DNA from: an uncultured Saprospiraceae bacterium
GTDB taxonomy: Bacteria; Bacteroidota; Bacteroidia; Chitinophagales; Saprospiraceae
Length of the DNA stretch: 64,000 nt
Reading direction: 5' to 3'
Assembly: GCA_938015435.1 (NCBI GenBank)
Contig: CALLPN010000017.1
Location: 1-64,000 of the forward strand
Shown here one piece after another: positions 45,117-54,588 of this stretch. The notes beneath the pieces were generated by a model. The model was given only the letters and a program-made list of their open reading frames with translations, was not told the DNA's origin and did not search any database. The position numbers were made by a program, and so were the translations under genes. Position 1 is the first letter of the stretch. Each line of letters begins with the position of its first letter.

Positions 45117-45956
45117 TTACATCTTCACAAAAGAGAAAGGAATCGCCATATCATCACCAGAAATTTCAGCATCTAATCTACCTTCAGAAGCTTTATATTT
45201 GATGAGCTTAGGAAATTCGTTTTCCTTACTTTCAAATACAAACGAAGTAGCATCCATGTCTTTCATGGTAAACATCGTTTCAGCGGGCTCGCCAGGAAGC
45301 TGAACTCCTAGCATCCAATTATCAGGATATTTAGAGATTGTCATCAGTTCCTGCGATAATGTATCTTCACCATTAAGGGTATAGCTACGACCAATGTATT
45401 TAGACTCACTTTCTTTTTTCCATGATTCGAATGTCTGATTACCTTCTTCGTCATCAGTTCTCTTCCAGCTACCTAATAAGTAGTCAAAATCAGATAAAGT
45501 AGATTTTTGAATCTTAGTAGACTCAAAAAATGCAGCCATTTCGCTATATTCTTCATCGCTCATACGACCATGCATTAGTTTGTAATCTAGTGTAGGCATC
45601 CAATGCTTTGTACACATATCAACACATTCGTCCAGTTTGTGGGCTCTCTTCTTTTCTGTGTACTCACCCCAAAGAGAAAAGTTTAAATGCCTGCGACCGT
45701 TGTCAATATGGCTTTTGATCCTCCATGAAAAGGGCGCTATATTAGTATACCAAGGATAACGTGATTCATGACTGTGACAATCGTAGCACATCGTCTTGAG
45801 ATTAGCAGCGATTTCTGCTGGAGGATTAGTTAGCTCGATTAGATCTTTTTCAAGTTCTACTGGCGGATTAGTTTTGTCGATAGGAAAAAACTGTATCACT
45901 ATGAAAGCAAGTAGGAGAGTGAGCAGTATGTTTTTTTTGGTGATATATTTGTTCAT
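45117..45956 (-). CDS. Heme-binding domain protein fused to a DUF6265 domain
   Basis: A 279-residue protein with three parts: an N-terminal membrane anchor (about 9-25); a Haem_bd domain (about 35-150) with the c-type heme motif [19 protein letters not shown] and a later [14 protein letters not shown]; and a C-terminal lipocalin-like DUF6265 domain (about 158-279) with [17 protein letters not shown] and [17 protein letters not shown]. Each domain is usually a separate protein in Bacteroidota; the fusion suggests heme and a small ligand are handled together in the periplasm. It overlaps the VF530 gene by 4 bases (ATGA). Confidence 0.85.
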   Translation of the reverse strand: MNKYITKKNILLTLLLAFIVIQFFPIDKTNPPVELEKDLIELTNPPAEIAANLKTMCYDCHSHESRYPWYTNIAPFSWRIKSHIDNGRRHLNFSLWGEYTEKKRAHKLDECVDMCTKHWMPTLDYKLMHGRMSDEEYSEMAAFFESTKIQKSTLSDFDYLLGSWKRTDDEEGNQTFESWKKESESKYIGRSYTLNGEDTLSQELMTISKYPDNWMLGVQLPGEPAETMFTMKDMDATSFVFESKENEFPKLIKYKASEGRLDAEISGDDMAIPFSFVKM

Positions 45957-46186
45957 CGCTTGTGTTTCTTTAAATATTGAACGTATAAATCCTCTACCTT
46001 ATCTCTAGCCCATTGAGTCTTCCTGAGGAATTTCAAACTAGATTTTATAGTAGGGTTACTCTTAAAGCAATTGATATTAACCTTGTCGCTGAGACTATCC
46101 CATCCGTAGAAATCTACTAAGTCGTCCAATATAGTGGCCAACTTGATCCCATGAAGAGGGTTGTTGGGTTGTGAATGATCTGCCAT
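45953..46186 (-). CDS. VF530 family DNA-binding protein
   Basis: A 77-residue small protein with the complete VF530 (DUF2132) signature: [39 protein letters not shown] and [13 protein letters not shown]. Family structures show a compact helical fold with a proposed DNA-binding role that is not well tested. Its stop overlaps the start of the heme-binding fusion (ATGA), so the two are translationally coupled, although no functional link is evident. Confidence 0.9.
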   Translation of the reverse strand: MADHSQPNNPLHGIKLATILDDLVDFYGWDSLSDKVNINCFKSNPTIKSSLKFLRKTQWARDKVEDLYVQYLKKHKR

Positions 46187-46812
46187 GATGTAAATATCTT
46201 ATTTTATTGACAGATATCATGCTTTCTAAGTAGGTATCGCAACATAGATATTTCATATTAAAAGTAAGTTTAATATGTTGTAAGGAAAGGTCATAATTTG
46301 TAGAATTCATATTCTGGAAATGTTAATTGCCAATCACCTAATGTTCAGTTATTTTCGTATGTTAGCAATCGACCCCAAAAAACCAGATAAAATTTTGAAG
46401 ATTTAGTATGAGCTTCGAAATCATTTTATTAGAAAAAAATGTAATATCTGGTGTTCGATAATTTAGGTTATTTCGAACTTTTTAATGGTTTACATCTTGT
46501 TCTTTACTTTCAGTTTTTGGAAGGAAAGGGTCGATTATAATTGATTTTAGTTAAGCTGAATTTTCATGATCAAATTTGATTTTGGAGTCTTCCATGATTT
46601 CTCGTTACCTATATTGTATTTGAGGTATTGATGAATAGCGATTTGGAAGAAACTGAATTCATTTTTGAGCATCAGATGATATAGTTATTCTTGTTTCTGT
46701 AACAATATTCGTTGCTGAGACTTTAAACTATTAGTCTGGCTCAATCTATTACATAGACATATGAATCTAATTAGATAAACATCCTTTGTACAAAATAATA
46801 AAAACGAGAATC
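46187..46812. other. Long gene-free region upstream of a T9SS cargo gene
   Basis: About 625 bp, very AT-rich, with stops in all frames. The short minus-strand ORF 46095-46310 overlaps VF530 in another frame and is a shadow. I see no hairpin terminator, repeat or clear promoter box. Confidence 0.45.
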
Positions 46813-47808
46813 ATGAAAAATATTTTACTCTTATTATTTACAGTTTTAAGCACGGTAGGCTATAGCCAATCTGGCTCTTTTGTATTAGGTATTCCAGGTC
46901 CTTGTGGAGGTTGTGTTTCCTCTTGCGTCACCGCGGGTGTATGTTCTCCTGTAGCTAATGGAAATTGTATGCCACCTCAAACTGTAATGGAAGACGTATT
47001 AGTTCCGGCTAATAGTTACCTTGAATTAACAATAACAACGGTAGCTTGTAGTTCCAGTACTGATGGATTAGATGGAGGTGATGACCTATTTGTGGATGGT
47101 GTAAAAATAGTAGATGGTTCTGGTAATACTCGAGCAGACTTTAATGGATGTTTTTCATCAAGTTCAGCTCCACGTATAGTGCCTATTCAACTTACAGCTA
47201 ATAGAAGGGATGAAACAGTTCTTGTCGAATGGGAGGTGTTCCCTGGTACTGGAACTGGTTGTGTGGCTTTGCCGATTGAACTTATTGATTTTACTGCAGT
47301 CGAAAGCTCAAAGGGCATCCAACTAGATTGGTCTACTGCAACTGAACAAAATAACTCTCATTTCGAAATAGAGTTCAGTACAAGCGGAGGAGGTTTTAAA
47401 AGTATTGGTGAAGTGAAGGGATTTGAAAATTCTTCAGAGGTAAAGGAATATGTTTTTGTTCATGATAGCTATGAAGGAGGTTCTAATTATTATCGTTTAC
47501 GTCAAGTCGATTTGGATGGAAGATTTAGCTACTCTCCAATTGTTGTTGTTCAATCTAGAGGAAATAATCCATTGAATATTAGACCTTCATTAGTAAAGGA
47601 TTACATCCACCTTACATTCGAATCAACAATCCAATCTGATGTGGTAGTTCAAATAGTAGGTGTTACTGGACAGCAATATAAAAGGACTGTAATTGCAGCG
47701 AATGATTTAGAAGCAGATATCGAAGTAAGTGATTTGTATCCTGGAATTTATATCATACGATATAATGTAAATGGTATCGTGAATTCTCAAAGATTTGTAA
47801 AATTATAA
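46813..47808 (+). CDS. Secreted protein with T9SS type A sorting domain
   Basis: A 331-residue protein from the ATG at 46813 (signal peptide MKNILLLLFTVLSTVGYSQ). The first third has a Cys-rich stretch (PGPCGGCVSSCVTAGVC) and a beta-rich domain. From about 155 comes the usual Bacteroidota stalk, PIELIDFTAVESSKGIQLDW, EIEFSTSGGGF and NYYRLRQVDLDGRFSYS. The last 75 residues are a type A sorting domain (LYPGIYIIRYNVNG, NSQRFVKL). It is a probable surface or secreted protein; the N-terminal ligand is unknown. Confidence 0.85.
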   Translation: MKNILLLLFTVLSTVGYSQSGSFVLGIPGPCGGCVSSCVTAGVCSPVANGNCMPPQTVMEDVLVPANSYLELTITTVACSSSTDGLDGGDDLFVDGVKIVDGSGNTRADFNGCFSSSSAPRIVPIQLTANRRDETVLVEWEVFPGTGTGCVALPIELIDFTAVESSKGIQLDWSTATEQNNSHFEIEFSTSGGGFKSIGEVKGFENSSEVKEYVFVHDSYEGGSNYYRLRQVDLDGRFSYSPIVVVQSRGNNPLNIRPSLVKDYIHLTFESTIQSDVVVQIVGVTGQQYKRTVIAANDLEADIEVSDLYPGIYIIRYNVNGIVNSQRFVKL

Positions 47809-47867
47809 GCAGAAAATCTAGATTTTTGAATTTGATAGTTATCTATATGCTTTAATGTAAGGATTGA

Positions 47868-49109
47868 TTATTGACGTGATTTTAGGTCAATTAATGTTTT
47901 CAAGATCTCTCCATTATTTTGTAATGATAGTGATTTTGCTAGCAGAGGAATAGCTTCTTTTTCTTGATCATGATTGATGAGATAGTTGGCTTTTAAATTC
48001 AAAGCAGACGGAATCTTTGGACGTATCTTGATATTATAGTCAAACATATCAATAGCTAGATCACTTCGTCCAAAATGTGTTAGACCGTAAGCCCAAGATT
48101 GTATATAGCTTTGCATAGGTTTGACTTCATACCCAACTTCATCACTAATATTGTCGTAGTGCTTTTTAAGTCGATCTATTAGATCAATTCTGTTTTTGAA
48201 TGATGGATGGAAATAATCTATGATCTCGTTAAATTTATAGCACGAATAAAAATATTTTAATCCTTCATATGTACCAATGTATGGTACCGAAAAGTGCGTT
48301 TCATCTGGATAGGATTTAGCGGCAAATTGAATGTTCCAATTCTCATTTTCAGCGAATTCTAAAAATTTAAGGTTACTCTGCTCCAATTGAAGAAATTCAG
48401 ATGTATCTCCTTTTATTTGAGAAGGATCGAGAAATGTAGGTAAGGTATAAGCTTTAGCTATAAATAGTTTTTCTTGACTAAGATCAGCGGTTCTGAGTGT
48501 ATCAAGTATCTGGTTAAAATACGACTCGTTGTCAAAATCCAATGCAGGATCTAAAGCTAAGTAGTTAGTGAAAAAACCTCGTTCGGTCAATAACGCTTGG
48601 AACACAATAAGGCCGCCCAAAGAGTGGCCGATAATTGACCTGTGTGTATTGGTAGGATATAGACTGTCAATGTAAGTAGATACTTCCGAAGTGATGAATT
48701 CCAAGAAAAAGGGGCCACCTCCAGTTAACTCAAATTGTGTAGAATCACTTCCCATTATCCCTTTGTAAGGAGTGAAATCATAGTTTCTGTTTGGATTTGG
48801 AATTCCCACGACTATTGTTCTTGGTATGATGTCATTGCCCATAGGAGCAGAACTTATGTAGTCTATTGCAGATACGGTATTCATAAATTGACTGTCGCCA
48901 TCGAGTACAAATAGTACAGGGTAGCTTTCAGGTTTTTCATCTAATCCCCAAAAACCTTGTGGCACATGGATCAGTACCTCACGATCTTCATTAAGAACCT
49001 TGGAGTGAATAATATGTTTTTCTCCGATTGAGTAAGGGCTTATTTCTGCCTCTTGACTGAGTAAGTTGAAGGAGGTAACCACCAGTAATAAAAGTGTTGT
49101 TATTTTCAT
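47868..49109 (-). CDS. Exported alpha/beta-hydrolase esterase with helical C-terminal region
   Basis: A 413-residue esterase of the same family as the gene at 36022. After a signal peptide (to about residue 20) come VLIHVPQGFWG and PVLFVLDGDSQF, the nucleophile elbow IIGHSLGGLIVFQALL (about 164-179) and His in DETHFSVPYIGTYEGL (about 275-290). Residues 320-413 form paired helices (YGLTHFGRSDLAIDMFDYNI) resembling tetratricopeptide repeats, which may bind partners. Substrate unknown; siderophore or acyl-sugar esters are common for the family. Confidence 0.85.
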   Translation of the reverse strand: MKITTLLLLVVTSFNLLSQEAEISPYSIGEKHIIHSKVLNEDREVLIHVPQGFWGLDEKPESYPVLFVLDGDSQFMNTVSAIDYISSAPMGNDIIPRTIVVGIPNPNRNYDFTPYKGIMGSDSTQFELTGGGPFFLEFITSEVSTYIDSLYPTNTHRSIIGHSLGGLIVFQALLTERGFFTNYLALDPALDFDNESYFNQILDTLRTADLSQEKLFIAKAYTLPTFLDPSQIKGDTSEFLQLEQSNLKFLEFAENENWNIQFAAKSYPDETHFSVPYIGTYEGLKYFYSCYKFNEIIDYFHPSFKNRIDLIDRLKKHYDNISDEVGYEVKPMQSYIQSWAYGLTHFGRSDLAIDMFDYNIKIRPKIPSALNLKANYLINHDQEKEAIPLLAKSLSLQNNGEILKTLIDLKSRQ

Positions 49110-49168
49110 CTTATTTATAAATGATTTTCTTCCAAAAGGTAACGTTTTATCTTTTGTCGGAATAAGTT

Positions 49169-49630
49169 TTATTGAGAGATAGGATGTTTAGAGAGACTAG
49201 AATTGTAATACCTAGGATCATGAGAAACTTCTTTTCCAATCCAACTAGGCAAATTGACTTTTGTGTTTTCAGATTCTAATTCAATTTCCGCAATTATCAA
49301 TCCTTTATTCTCTCCTTCAAATTCATCCACTTCCCAAATTTGTGAACCTTGATTTACAATATGTCTAGTTTTTTTAATGAATGGTTTTTCGCAGAGTTCA
49401 ATTAATTCTTTCGCATCATCGTATGGTATATCATATTCAAACTCTAATCGACTTATGCCTTCGTTTTTTCCTTTAATAGTTAAAATACCTTTATCGTCTA
49501 GGATTCTTATTCTAACGGTTCTGTTAGGATCGGAATTGAGATATCCTTGTTGGATTATATATGATTTTTCTACTAAAGGTTTCCAATCATCATTTTTAAG
49601 TAAGTACTTTCTTTCTATTTCTTTATCCAT
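49169..49630 (-). CDS. CYTH domain protein (triphosphate tunnel metalloenzyme)
   Basis: A 153-residue protein read from the ATG at 49630 (MDKEIERKYLL), since the EIERKxL start is the family mark; the upstream GTG at 49651 would add seven residues. Charged beta strands VRIRILDDKGILTIKGK (about 42-58), RLEFEYDIP and EVDEFEGENKGLIIAEIELE (about 108-127) line the tunnel that binds a triphosphate and metal. Members hydrolyse inorganic triphosphate or cyclise ATP; short stand-alone bacterial forms are usually tripolyphosphatases. Confidence 0.9.
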   Translation of the reverse strand: MDKEIERKYLLKNDDWKPLVEKSYIIQQGYLNSDPNRTVRIRILDDKGILTIKGKNEGISRLEFEYDIPYDDAKELIELCEKPFIKKTRHIVNQGSQIWEVDEFEGENKGLIIAEIELESENTKVNLPSWIGKEVSHDPRYYNSSLSKHPISQ

Positions 49631-49734
49631 TGAGGTATCGTTTGAGTTCACAAAATATATTGATATGATATCGTTAAATCTAGATGATAATTTTTCAATA
49701 AAATTTAAGTTACGGCATTATGAATTTCGACGTA

Positions 49735-49764
49735 TAAAAAAGCCTTGTACCATTGGTACAAGGC
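49735..49764 (-). terminator. Terminator after the thiolase gene
   Basis: Perfect stem AGCCTTGTACC / GGTACAAGGCT with a 3-base loop; read on the minus strand it is followed by TTTTTTATA. It ends the thiolase transcript, 32 bases after its stop. Confidence 0.88.
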
Positions 49765-49795
49765 TGATATATTATTTGTGATTCCATTGCAGGAA

Positions 49796-50974
49796 TTATA
49801 CTTTCTCTAGTACAATAGCACTTGCACCACCACCTCCATTACATAGAGTAGCGCATCCATATTTTCCATCTTTTTGCTGGAGTACATGTGCTAGTGTAGT
49901 TGTGATACGTGCACCACTGGCTCCTAGTGGATGTCCTAGTGATACAGCACCACCATTTACATTGACGATATCTTCAGATACGTTAAGCTCTTTGTTAAAT
50001 GCCATAGTAACTACAGAGAACGCTTCGTTTACTTCGTAGTAGTCCATATCAGATTGTTCTAATCCTGCACGCTTGATAGCTAATGGTGCGGCAAGAGTAG
50101 GTGCAGTAGTAAACCATTGTGGCTCATGCGCTGCATCTGCAAAGGAGACGATCCTAGCGATAGGCTTAAGACCATGCTTTGCTATTGCTTCTTCACTAGC
50201 AATTACTAGAGCTGATGCTCCATCATTGATTGTAGAAGAGTTGGCTGCAGTTGCAGTTCCCTCTTTAGTAAATGCTGCGCGTAATCCTGGTATTTTTTCA
50301 AATTTTACTTTTTTGAATTCTTCGTCTTCAGATACGATTACAGGCTCGCCTCTACGCTGAGGTATACTGACGGGTACGATCTCATCTTTGAATAATCCTG
50401 CTGCAGTTGCTGCGGCTGATCTCTCGTATGATTGGATTGCAAATCTATCTTGATCTTCTCTGCTGATACCAAATTTCTCAGCAGTAGCATCTGCGCTTAC
50501 ACCCATTGCTACGTTATCATAAGCATCTACCAGACCATCTTTTTGTAGTCCATCGATAAATTTTCCTTCACCGAATTTGTATCCCCATCTTGCTTTATCA
50601 AGATAGAATGGAATATTAGACATACTCTCCATACCTCCAGCTATGATAAGATCTCCATATCCAAGCATAATTTGTTGAGCAGCAAACATGATGGACTTCA
50701 TTCCTGATGCACATACTTTATTGACTGTAGTGCAGGGTACTGTATTCGGTATACCCGCTCCTAAGGCGGCTTGCCTTGCAGGCGCTTGACCGACATTAGC
50801 TTGACAGACATTACCCATATACACTTCATCTATATGCTCTGCTGATACACCTGCTTTATCCAATGCTCCTTTGATTGCAGCTGTTCCTAATTGTGTCGCT
50901 GATAATGATGATAATGCGCCTCCAAAGCTTCCTAGTGGAGTACGAACGGCTGATGCGATATATACTTTTTTCAT
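49796..50974 (-). CDS. Acetyl-CoA C-acetyltransferase (thiolase)
   Basis: A 392-residue thiolase that joins or splits acyl-CoA units (acetoacetyl-CoA from two acetyl-CoA, or the last beta-oxidation step). The acylated Cys is in TVNKVCASGMKS (about 83-94), the second His in VNGGAVSLGHPLGASGAR (about 336-353) and the last Cys in GCATLCNGGGGASAIV (about 373-388). The size and lack of an extension fit a biosynthetic or type II thiolase. It stands alone, with no beta-oxidation neighbour, so the pathway is not fixed by context. Confidence 0.94.
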   Translation of the reverse strand: MKKVYIASAVRTPLGSFGGALSSLSATQLGTAAIKGALDKAGVSAEHIDEVYMGNVCQANVGQAPARQAALGAGIPNTVPCTTVNKVCASGMKSIMFAAQQIMLGYGDLIIAGGMESMSNIPFYLDKARWGYKFGEGKFIDGLQKDGLVDAYDNVAMGVSADATAEKFGISREDQDRFAIQSYERSAAATAAGLFKDEIVPVSIPQRRGEPVIVSEDEEFKKVKFEKIPGLRAAFTKEGTATAANSSTINDGASALVIASEEAIAKHGLKPIARIVSFADAAHEPQWFTTAPTLAAPLAIKRAGLEQSDMDYYEVNEAFSVVTMAFNKELNVSEDIVNVNGGAVSLGHPLGASGARITTTLAHVLQQKDGKYGCATLCNGGGGASAIVLEKV

Positions 50975-51393
50975 ATAATAATTTTGATTGTGAGTAAGTG
51001 AAGTACAAATGTACGGATTATAGAAGTGTACGAGAATGCGATTTTGAGATTTTGCGAATTCTTTACGACAGAAGGTTTATATATTCTTAGTCTAGCGGTC
51101 ATTGTTCATAGCCACTTTGGCTCGGTTTGGCGTATAGATCACAAGGTAGGTCTTTGACCTACATAATCAAGTCAAGAGTCACTTGTACTCGAAGCGCAGC
51201 GACTCTCGATGCTCATTATCCCCAAGCGTAGCGGCTCTATTTTAAAACTTGGTACATATATTGCTTTTCTTTAATATGAAAGCTCAAAGTCTCACTATTC
51301 TTAGCTCTGAGCCAGTTTTAAGCGTTTGTTAACTATCTCAAGTCTGAGATTTACGTCTATAATAGTATAAGAACTAACTAAAAGTACAATTCT
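50975..51393. other. Gene-free region with hairpins and candidate thiolase -7 box
   Basis: About 420 bp. On the minus strand TACATTTG (51006-51013) fits the -7 consensus 32 bases before the thiolase ATG. A perfect hairpin GTAGGTC-TTT-GACCTAC lies at 51146-51162 and AGAGTC / GACTCT arms at about 51174-51207, with the repeat-like word TCGAAGCGCAGCGA. No ORF is credible. Confidence 0.4.
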
Positions 51394-52518
51394 ATGAAAT
51401 ACACTAAACTATATATCCTATTAGCTGGGTTGTTATTCAGCATGGGCACTTACGCCCAAAACGTAGAAGAAGAAGTAGCTTTTCTATATATGAAAGCTAA
51501 ATATCTATATGATACTGATAGGCACGAAGATGCTGTAAATGCATTTAACAAGGTAATAAAGAAAGACGCTACTCATGAAGATGCATTGGTGCTAAGAGGT
51601 GCTTCTAAATTTGGATTAGCAGCTTACCAGGGCGCTATGAAAGATTTTAATAGATCTATTGAAGAGCGAGGAGTAACAAAGGATGTAGTAGGGTGGTTGG
51701 CGCTCACGCATTATAAGATGAATAATATGGATCTGGCGGCGAATACTTTAGAAACAGCACTTTTAGTAGATCCCAAGAACCGAACTTTATGGAATCTACA
51801 AGGTGATATCGCTTTAGATAATGATGAAAAAATGAAAGCTTGTGAAAGCTGGGAAATGGCTGCATCGATGGGTGATACCAAAGCAGAGAGAAAGCTAGAT
51901 AAAAATTGTGGTGGTTCAAAGCCAAAGAAAAAAAAGGATACAAAGGTGGAATCTGGAAAAGGAAAATTTAATCAAGGTGACCCTAATCAAAATACAAAGA
52001 ATAATGAAGTCTTAGAAGATGATGAAGTAATATCTTTAGGAGATAAAGAGGAAGATGTTATTTCTGATGATAATAAAGAAGAATCTGAGGACTTTCCACC
52101 GACAAGGAAGGAAGAGGAAGTAGAAGAAGAGGAAGAAGAAGTATTAAGTCTCGGTGATAAAGAGGAAGAAGAAGAGGTGGTAGAGGAAAAGCCTGATCGT
52201 GATCCGAATGAAAAAGCAATCATAGAGATTGATGAAGATCTTAGCCTAGAGATCTATGGCGAAGGCTTAGGGAGTCGAAAAATACTAGATCAGCCTAATA
52301 TTTTGATTTTGGCTGAAGAAGATGGTATAGTCGCTGTGAATATATGCGTTGGGCGCACAGGAAGTGTAAAATCTGCAGAATATAATGATGCTCTCAGTAC
52401 GATCAAAAAGCAAAGTTTGATTTCACTGGCTATTAGAAAGGCAAAAGAGTTTTGGTTTGCTAAAGACAGAAAGAAAGAAGCTTGTGGAATAATCTTGTAT
52501 AAGATCAAAGGGAGCTAA
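51394..52518 (+). CDS. TPR protein with acidic linker and TonB-like C-terminal region
   Basis: A 374-residue exported protein (signal MKYTKLYILLAGLLFSMGTYAQ). Residues about 25-165 form four tetratricopeptide repeats (YLYDTDRHEDAVNAFNKVIK, DLAANTLETALLVDPKNRTL). A Lys/Gly-rich patch (KPKKKKDTKVESGKGK) leads into a 90-residue Glu/Asp-rich linker with repeated ISLGDKEE words. The end (about 285-374, AVNICVGRTGSVKSAEYN, later ACGIILYKIKG) resembles the TonB C-terminal fold used by periplasmic partners. It may bridge an envelope complex; no partner gene is adjacent. Confidence 0.7.
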   Translation: MKYTKLYILLAGLLFSMGTYAQNVEEEVAFLYMKAKYLYDTDRHEDAVNAFNKVIKKDATHEDALVLRGASKFGLAAYQGAMKDFNRSIEERGVTKDVVGWLALTHYKMNNMDLAANTLETALLVDPKNRTLWNLQGDIALDNDEKMKACESWEMAASMGDTKAERKLDKNCGGSKPKKKKDTKVESGKGKFNQGDPNQNTKNNEVLEDDEVISLGDKEEDVISDDNKEESEDFPPTRKEEEVEEEEEEVLSLGDKEEEEEVVEEKPDRDPNEKAIIEIDEDLSLEIYGEGLGSRKILDQPNILILAEEDGIVAVNICVGRTGSVKSAEYNDALSTIKKQSLISLAIRKAKEFWFAKDRKKEACGIILYKIKGS

Positions 52519-52574
52519 GTTGAAGTGATCAATAATATACTATCGTTCATCTTGAAATTGGATGAGATAATTCA

Positions 52575-52618
52575 AAATCCCCTAATGCTAAAGGCCGTTA
52601 GGGGATTTCTGTTTTTTT
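52575..52618 (+). terminator. Terminator after the TPR gene
   Basis: AAATCCCCTAA pairs with TTAGGGGATTT across a 12-base loop, followed a few bases on by TTTTTTT. It lies about 55 bases after the stop. Confidence 0.82.
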
Positions 52619-52771
52619 GATACGGGATTATCTTAGCCTATCTGGAAAGATACTCTATACACTTGGAGCGTGATTTTAATTGAATTTACCTTGAGAACTA
52701 TATATACCGAGTAATCCATTATATATTTTCCTATATTACCTACTTAATGTAAAATCAACAATAAGTATTTT

Positions 52772-54424
52772 ATGATAGAAATAATCTCATTTATCGCATT
52801 TACCGCAATTGTTGCCATATTTGCTTATATGTCAACAAGAGGCATGGACGAAGATAGCTCAGACGGTTACTTCTTAGGAGGAAGAAGTCTAGGAGCAATC
52901 ACAATCGCGGGTTCGTTATTATTAACTAACCTCTCTACGGAGCAGATCGTTGGGTTGAATGGTGCCGCATATAATCATGGAATACTAGTAATGGCATGGG
53001 AGACTTTTGCCGCTGTAGCTATGATAGTCACAGCTATATGGCTTTTGCCACGATATCTCAAGGGTGGTATTGCGACAGTACCGACATTCTTAGCAAGGAG
53101 ATTTGATACGATGACCAAGACATTAGTTTCTGCGTTATTCTTATCAGGATATGTTGTGGTTCTACTTCCGATAGTTCTATATTCTGGAGCCTTAGCCTTT
53201 ATTACGATGTTTGACCTTGAGGTTTTACTCGGAATGGATAAGACTGCTTGCCTTTGGGTTTGTGTATGGGTGATCGGTTTGATTGGATCTATATATGCAA
53301 TATTCGGTGGTTTGAAAGCCGTAGCAGTTTCAGATTTAGTCAATGCCGTAGGTCTTATGATAGGTGGTCTTTTGATCCCTATATTTGGTTTGATGGCCAT
53401 AGGTGATGGCAGTATGATGGATGGACTTACTATAATAACTGAAGCTAACCCAGAAAGATTTAATGCTATAGGTAGTCCTTCATCGGAAATTCCTTTTTCT
53501 ACAATATTCACGGGTATGATGTTAGTACAACTATTCTACTGGGGTACTAATCAAGCGATTATTCAAAGAGCATTAGGCGCGAGTAGTCTCCAAGAAGGTC
53601 AGAAAGGATTGGTCTTTGCTAGCTTTGTAAAGATATTAGGGCCACTAATTGTAGTGCTTCCGGGTATGATAGCATATCACATGTTTCAAGGAGAATTGAC
53701 AAATGGAGATGAAGCGTATCCAGCATTAGTAAAAGAAGTATTGCCGGCTCCACTATTGGGATTCTTCGCAGCGGTTATATTTGGGGCTATTATGAGTTCA
53801 TTTAATAGTGCGCTTAATAGTTCAGTAACTCTGTTTGGTTTAGATATCTATAAAGAACATTTTAATAAGGATGCCTCTGACAAACAAGTTGTAAAAGCAG
53901 GTAAGACGTTTGGAATCGGACTAGCGATATTAGCCATGTTTATCGCACCTTTTATTGCTAATGCTCCAGAAGGTTTATTTGGATGGCTGCAGAAAATAAA
54001 TGGTTGTTATTCAATTCCAATCTTGACGATAATCGTAGTAGGATTTGCGACTAAATACGTGCCGGCGATTGCTGCCAAGATAGCATTGTTATCAGGTGTG
54101 GTACTTTATTCTATAAGTACTTTTGCTATTCAACCTTTGTTGGAAAGTAATGCCGTTGATGCAATAAAGGCAACAGGAGTTACTGATGAATTAGCAATTA
54201 AAGCTGCTGAAGCTGGAGCTTACCCTCATTTCTTACATGTGATGGCAATCTTATTTGTATTGAATGTGATCATCATGTTATTGATTGGTAAATTTAATCC
54301 AAGAGCAGAAGCTTTCGAGCAAAAGTATACAGAAGACGTAGATATTACTCCATGGAGATTAGTGAAGCCTATCGGTGCAGTGATCTGTTTGATCGTAGTA
54401 GTAGTCTATATGTACTTTTCATAG
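52772..54424 (+). CDS. SLC5-family sodium:solute symporter
   Basis: A 550-residue sodium-driven transporter with about 14 membrane segments. Family words: DGYFLGGRSLGAITIAGSLL (about 31-50), LTNLSTEQIVGLNGAAYNHG (about 51-70), IATVPTFLARRFD, AIFGGLKAVAVSDLVNAVG, and SSFNSALNSSVTLFGLDIY (about 344-362). It resembles sugar (SGLT-type) symporters of Bacteroidota, but the substrate cannot be deduced. It would use the sodium gradient maintained by the decarboxylase and antiporters elsewhere in the window. The gene has its own terminator. Confidence 0.92.
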   Translation: MIEIISFIAFTAIVAIFAYMSTRGMDEDSSDGYFLGGRSLGAITIAGSLLLTNLSTEQIVGLNGAAYNHGILVMAWETFAAVAMIVTAIWLLPRYLKGGIATVPTFLARRFDTMTKTLVSALFLSGYVVVLLPIVLYSGALAFITMFDLEVLLGMDKTACLWVCVWVIGLIGSIYAIFGGLKAVAVSDLVNAVGLMIGGLLIPIFGLMAIGDGSMMDGLTIITEANPERFNAIGSPSSEIPFSTIFTGMMLVQLFYWGTNQAIIQRALGASSLQEGQKGLVFASFVKILGPLIVVLPGMIAYHMFQGELTNGDEAYPALVKEVLPAPLLGFFAAVIFGAIMSSFNSALNSSVTLFGLDIYKEHFNKDASDKQVVKAGKTFGIGLAILAMFIAPFIANAPEGLFGWLQKINGCYSIPILTIIVVGFATKYVPAIAAKIALLSGVVLYSISTFAIQPLLESNAVDAIKATGVTDELAIKAAEAGAYPHFLHVMAILFVLNVIIMLLIGKFNPRAEAFEQKYTEDVDITPWRLVKPIGAVICLIVVVVYMYFS

Positions 54425-54522
54425 ATAAGATGCTGTATATGGTCAATGGTGAGTAAAAAAAGTTACGTAATATCAGATCAATAAACTTAACGATAAAGCT
54501 TAATTTAAATATTTAAGATATT

Positions 54523-54559
54523 CGGACCTACTGCATTTATTTGTAGTAGGTCTTTTTTG
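54523..54559 (+). terminator. Terminator after the symporter gene
   Basis: GGACCTACT-loop-AGTAGGTC followed by TTTTTT, about 100 bases after the symporter stop and just upstream of the DUF5687 gene. Confidence 0.82.
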
Positions 54560-54588
54560 TATTTTCACATTACATCAACATTGGAATC

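Noticed and set aside
49377-49781. Plus-strand ORF of 134 residues opposite the CYTH gene
   Set aside because: It is a shadow of the real CYTH protein on the other strand and crosses the thiolase terminator.
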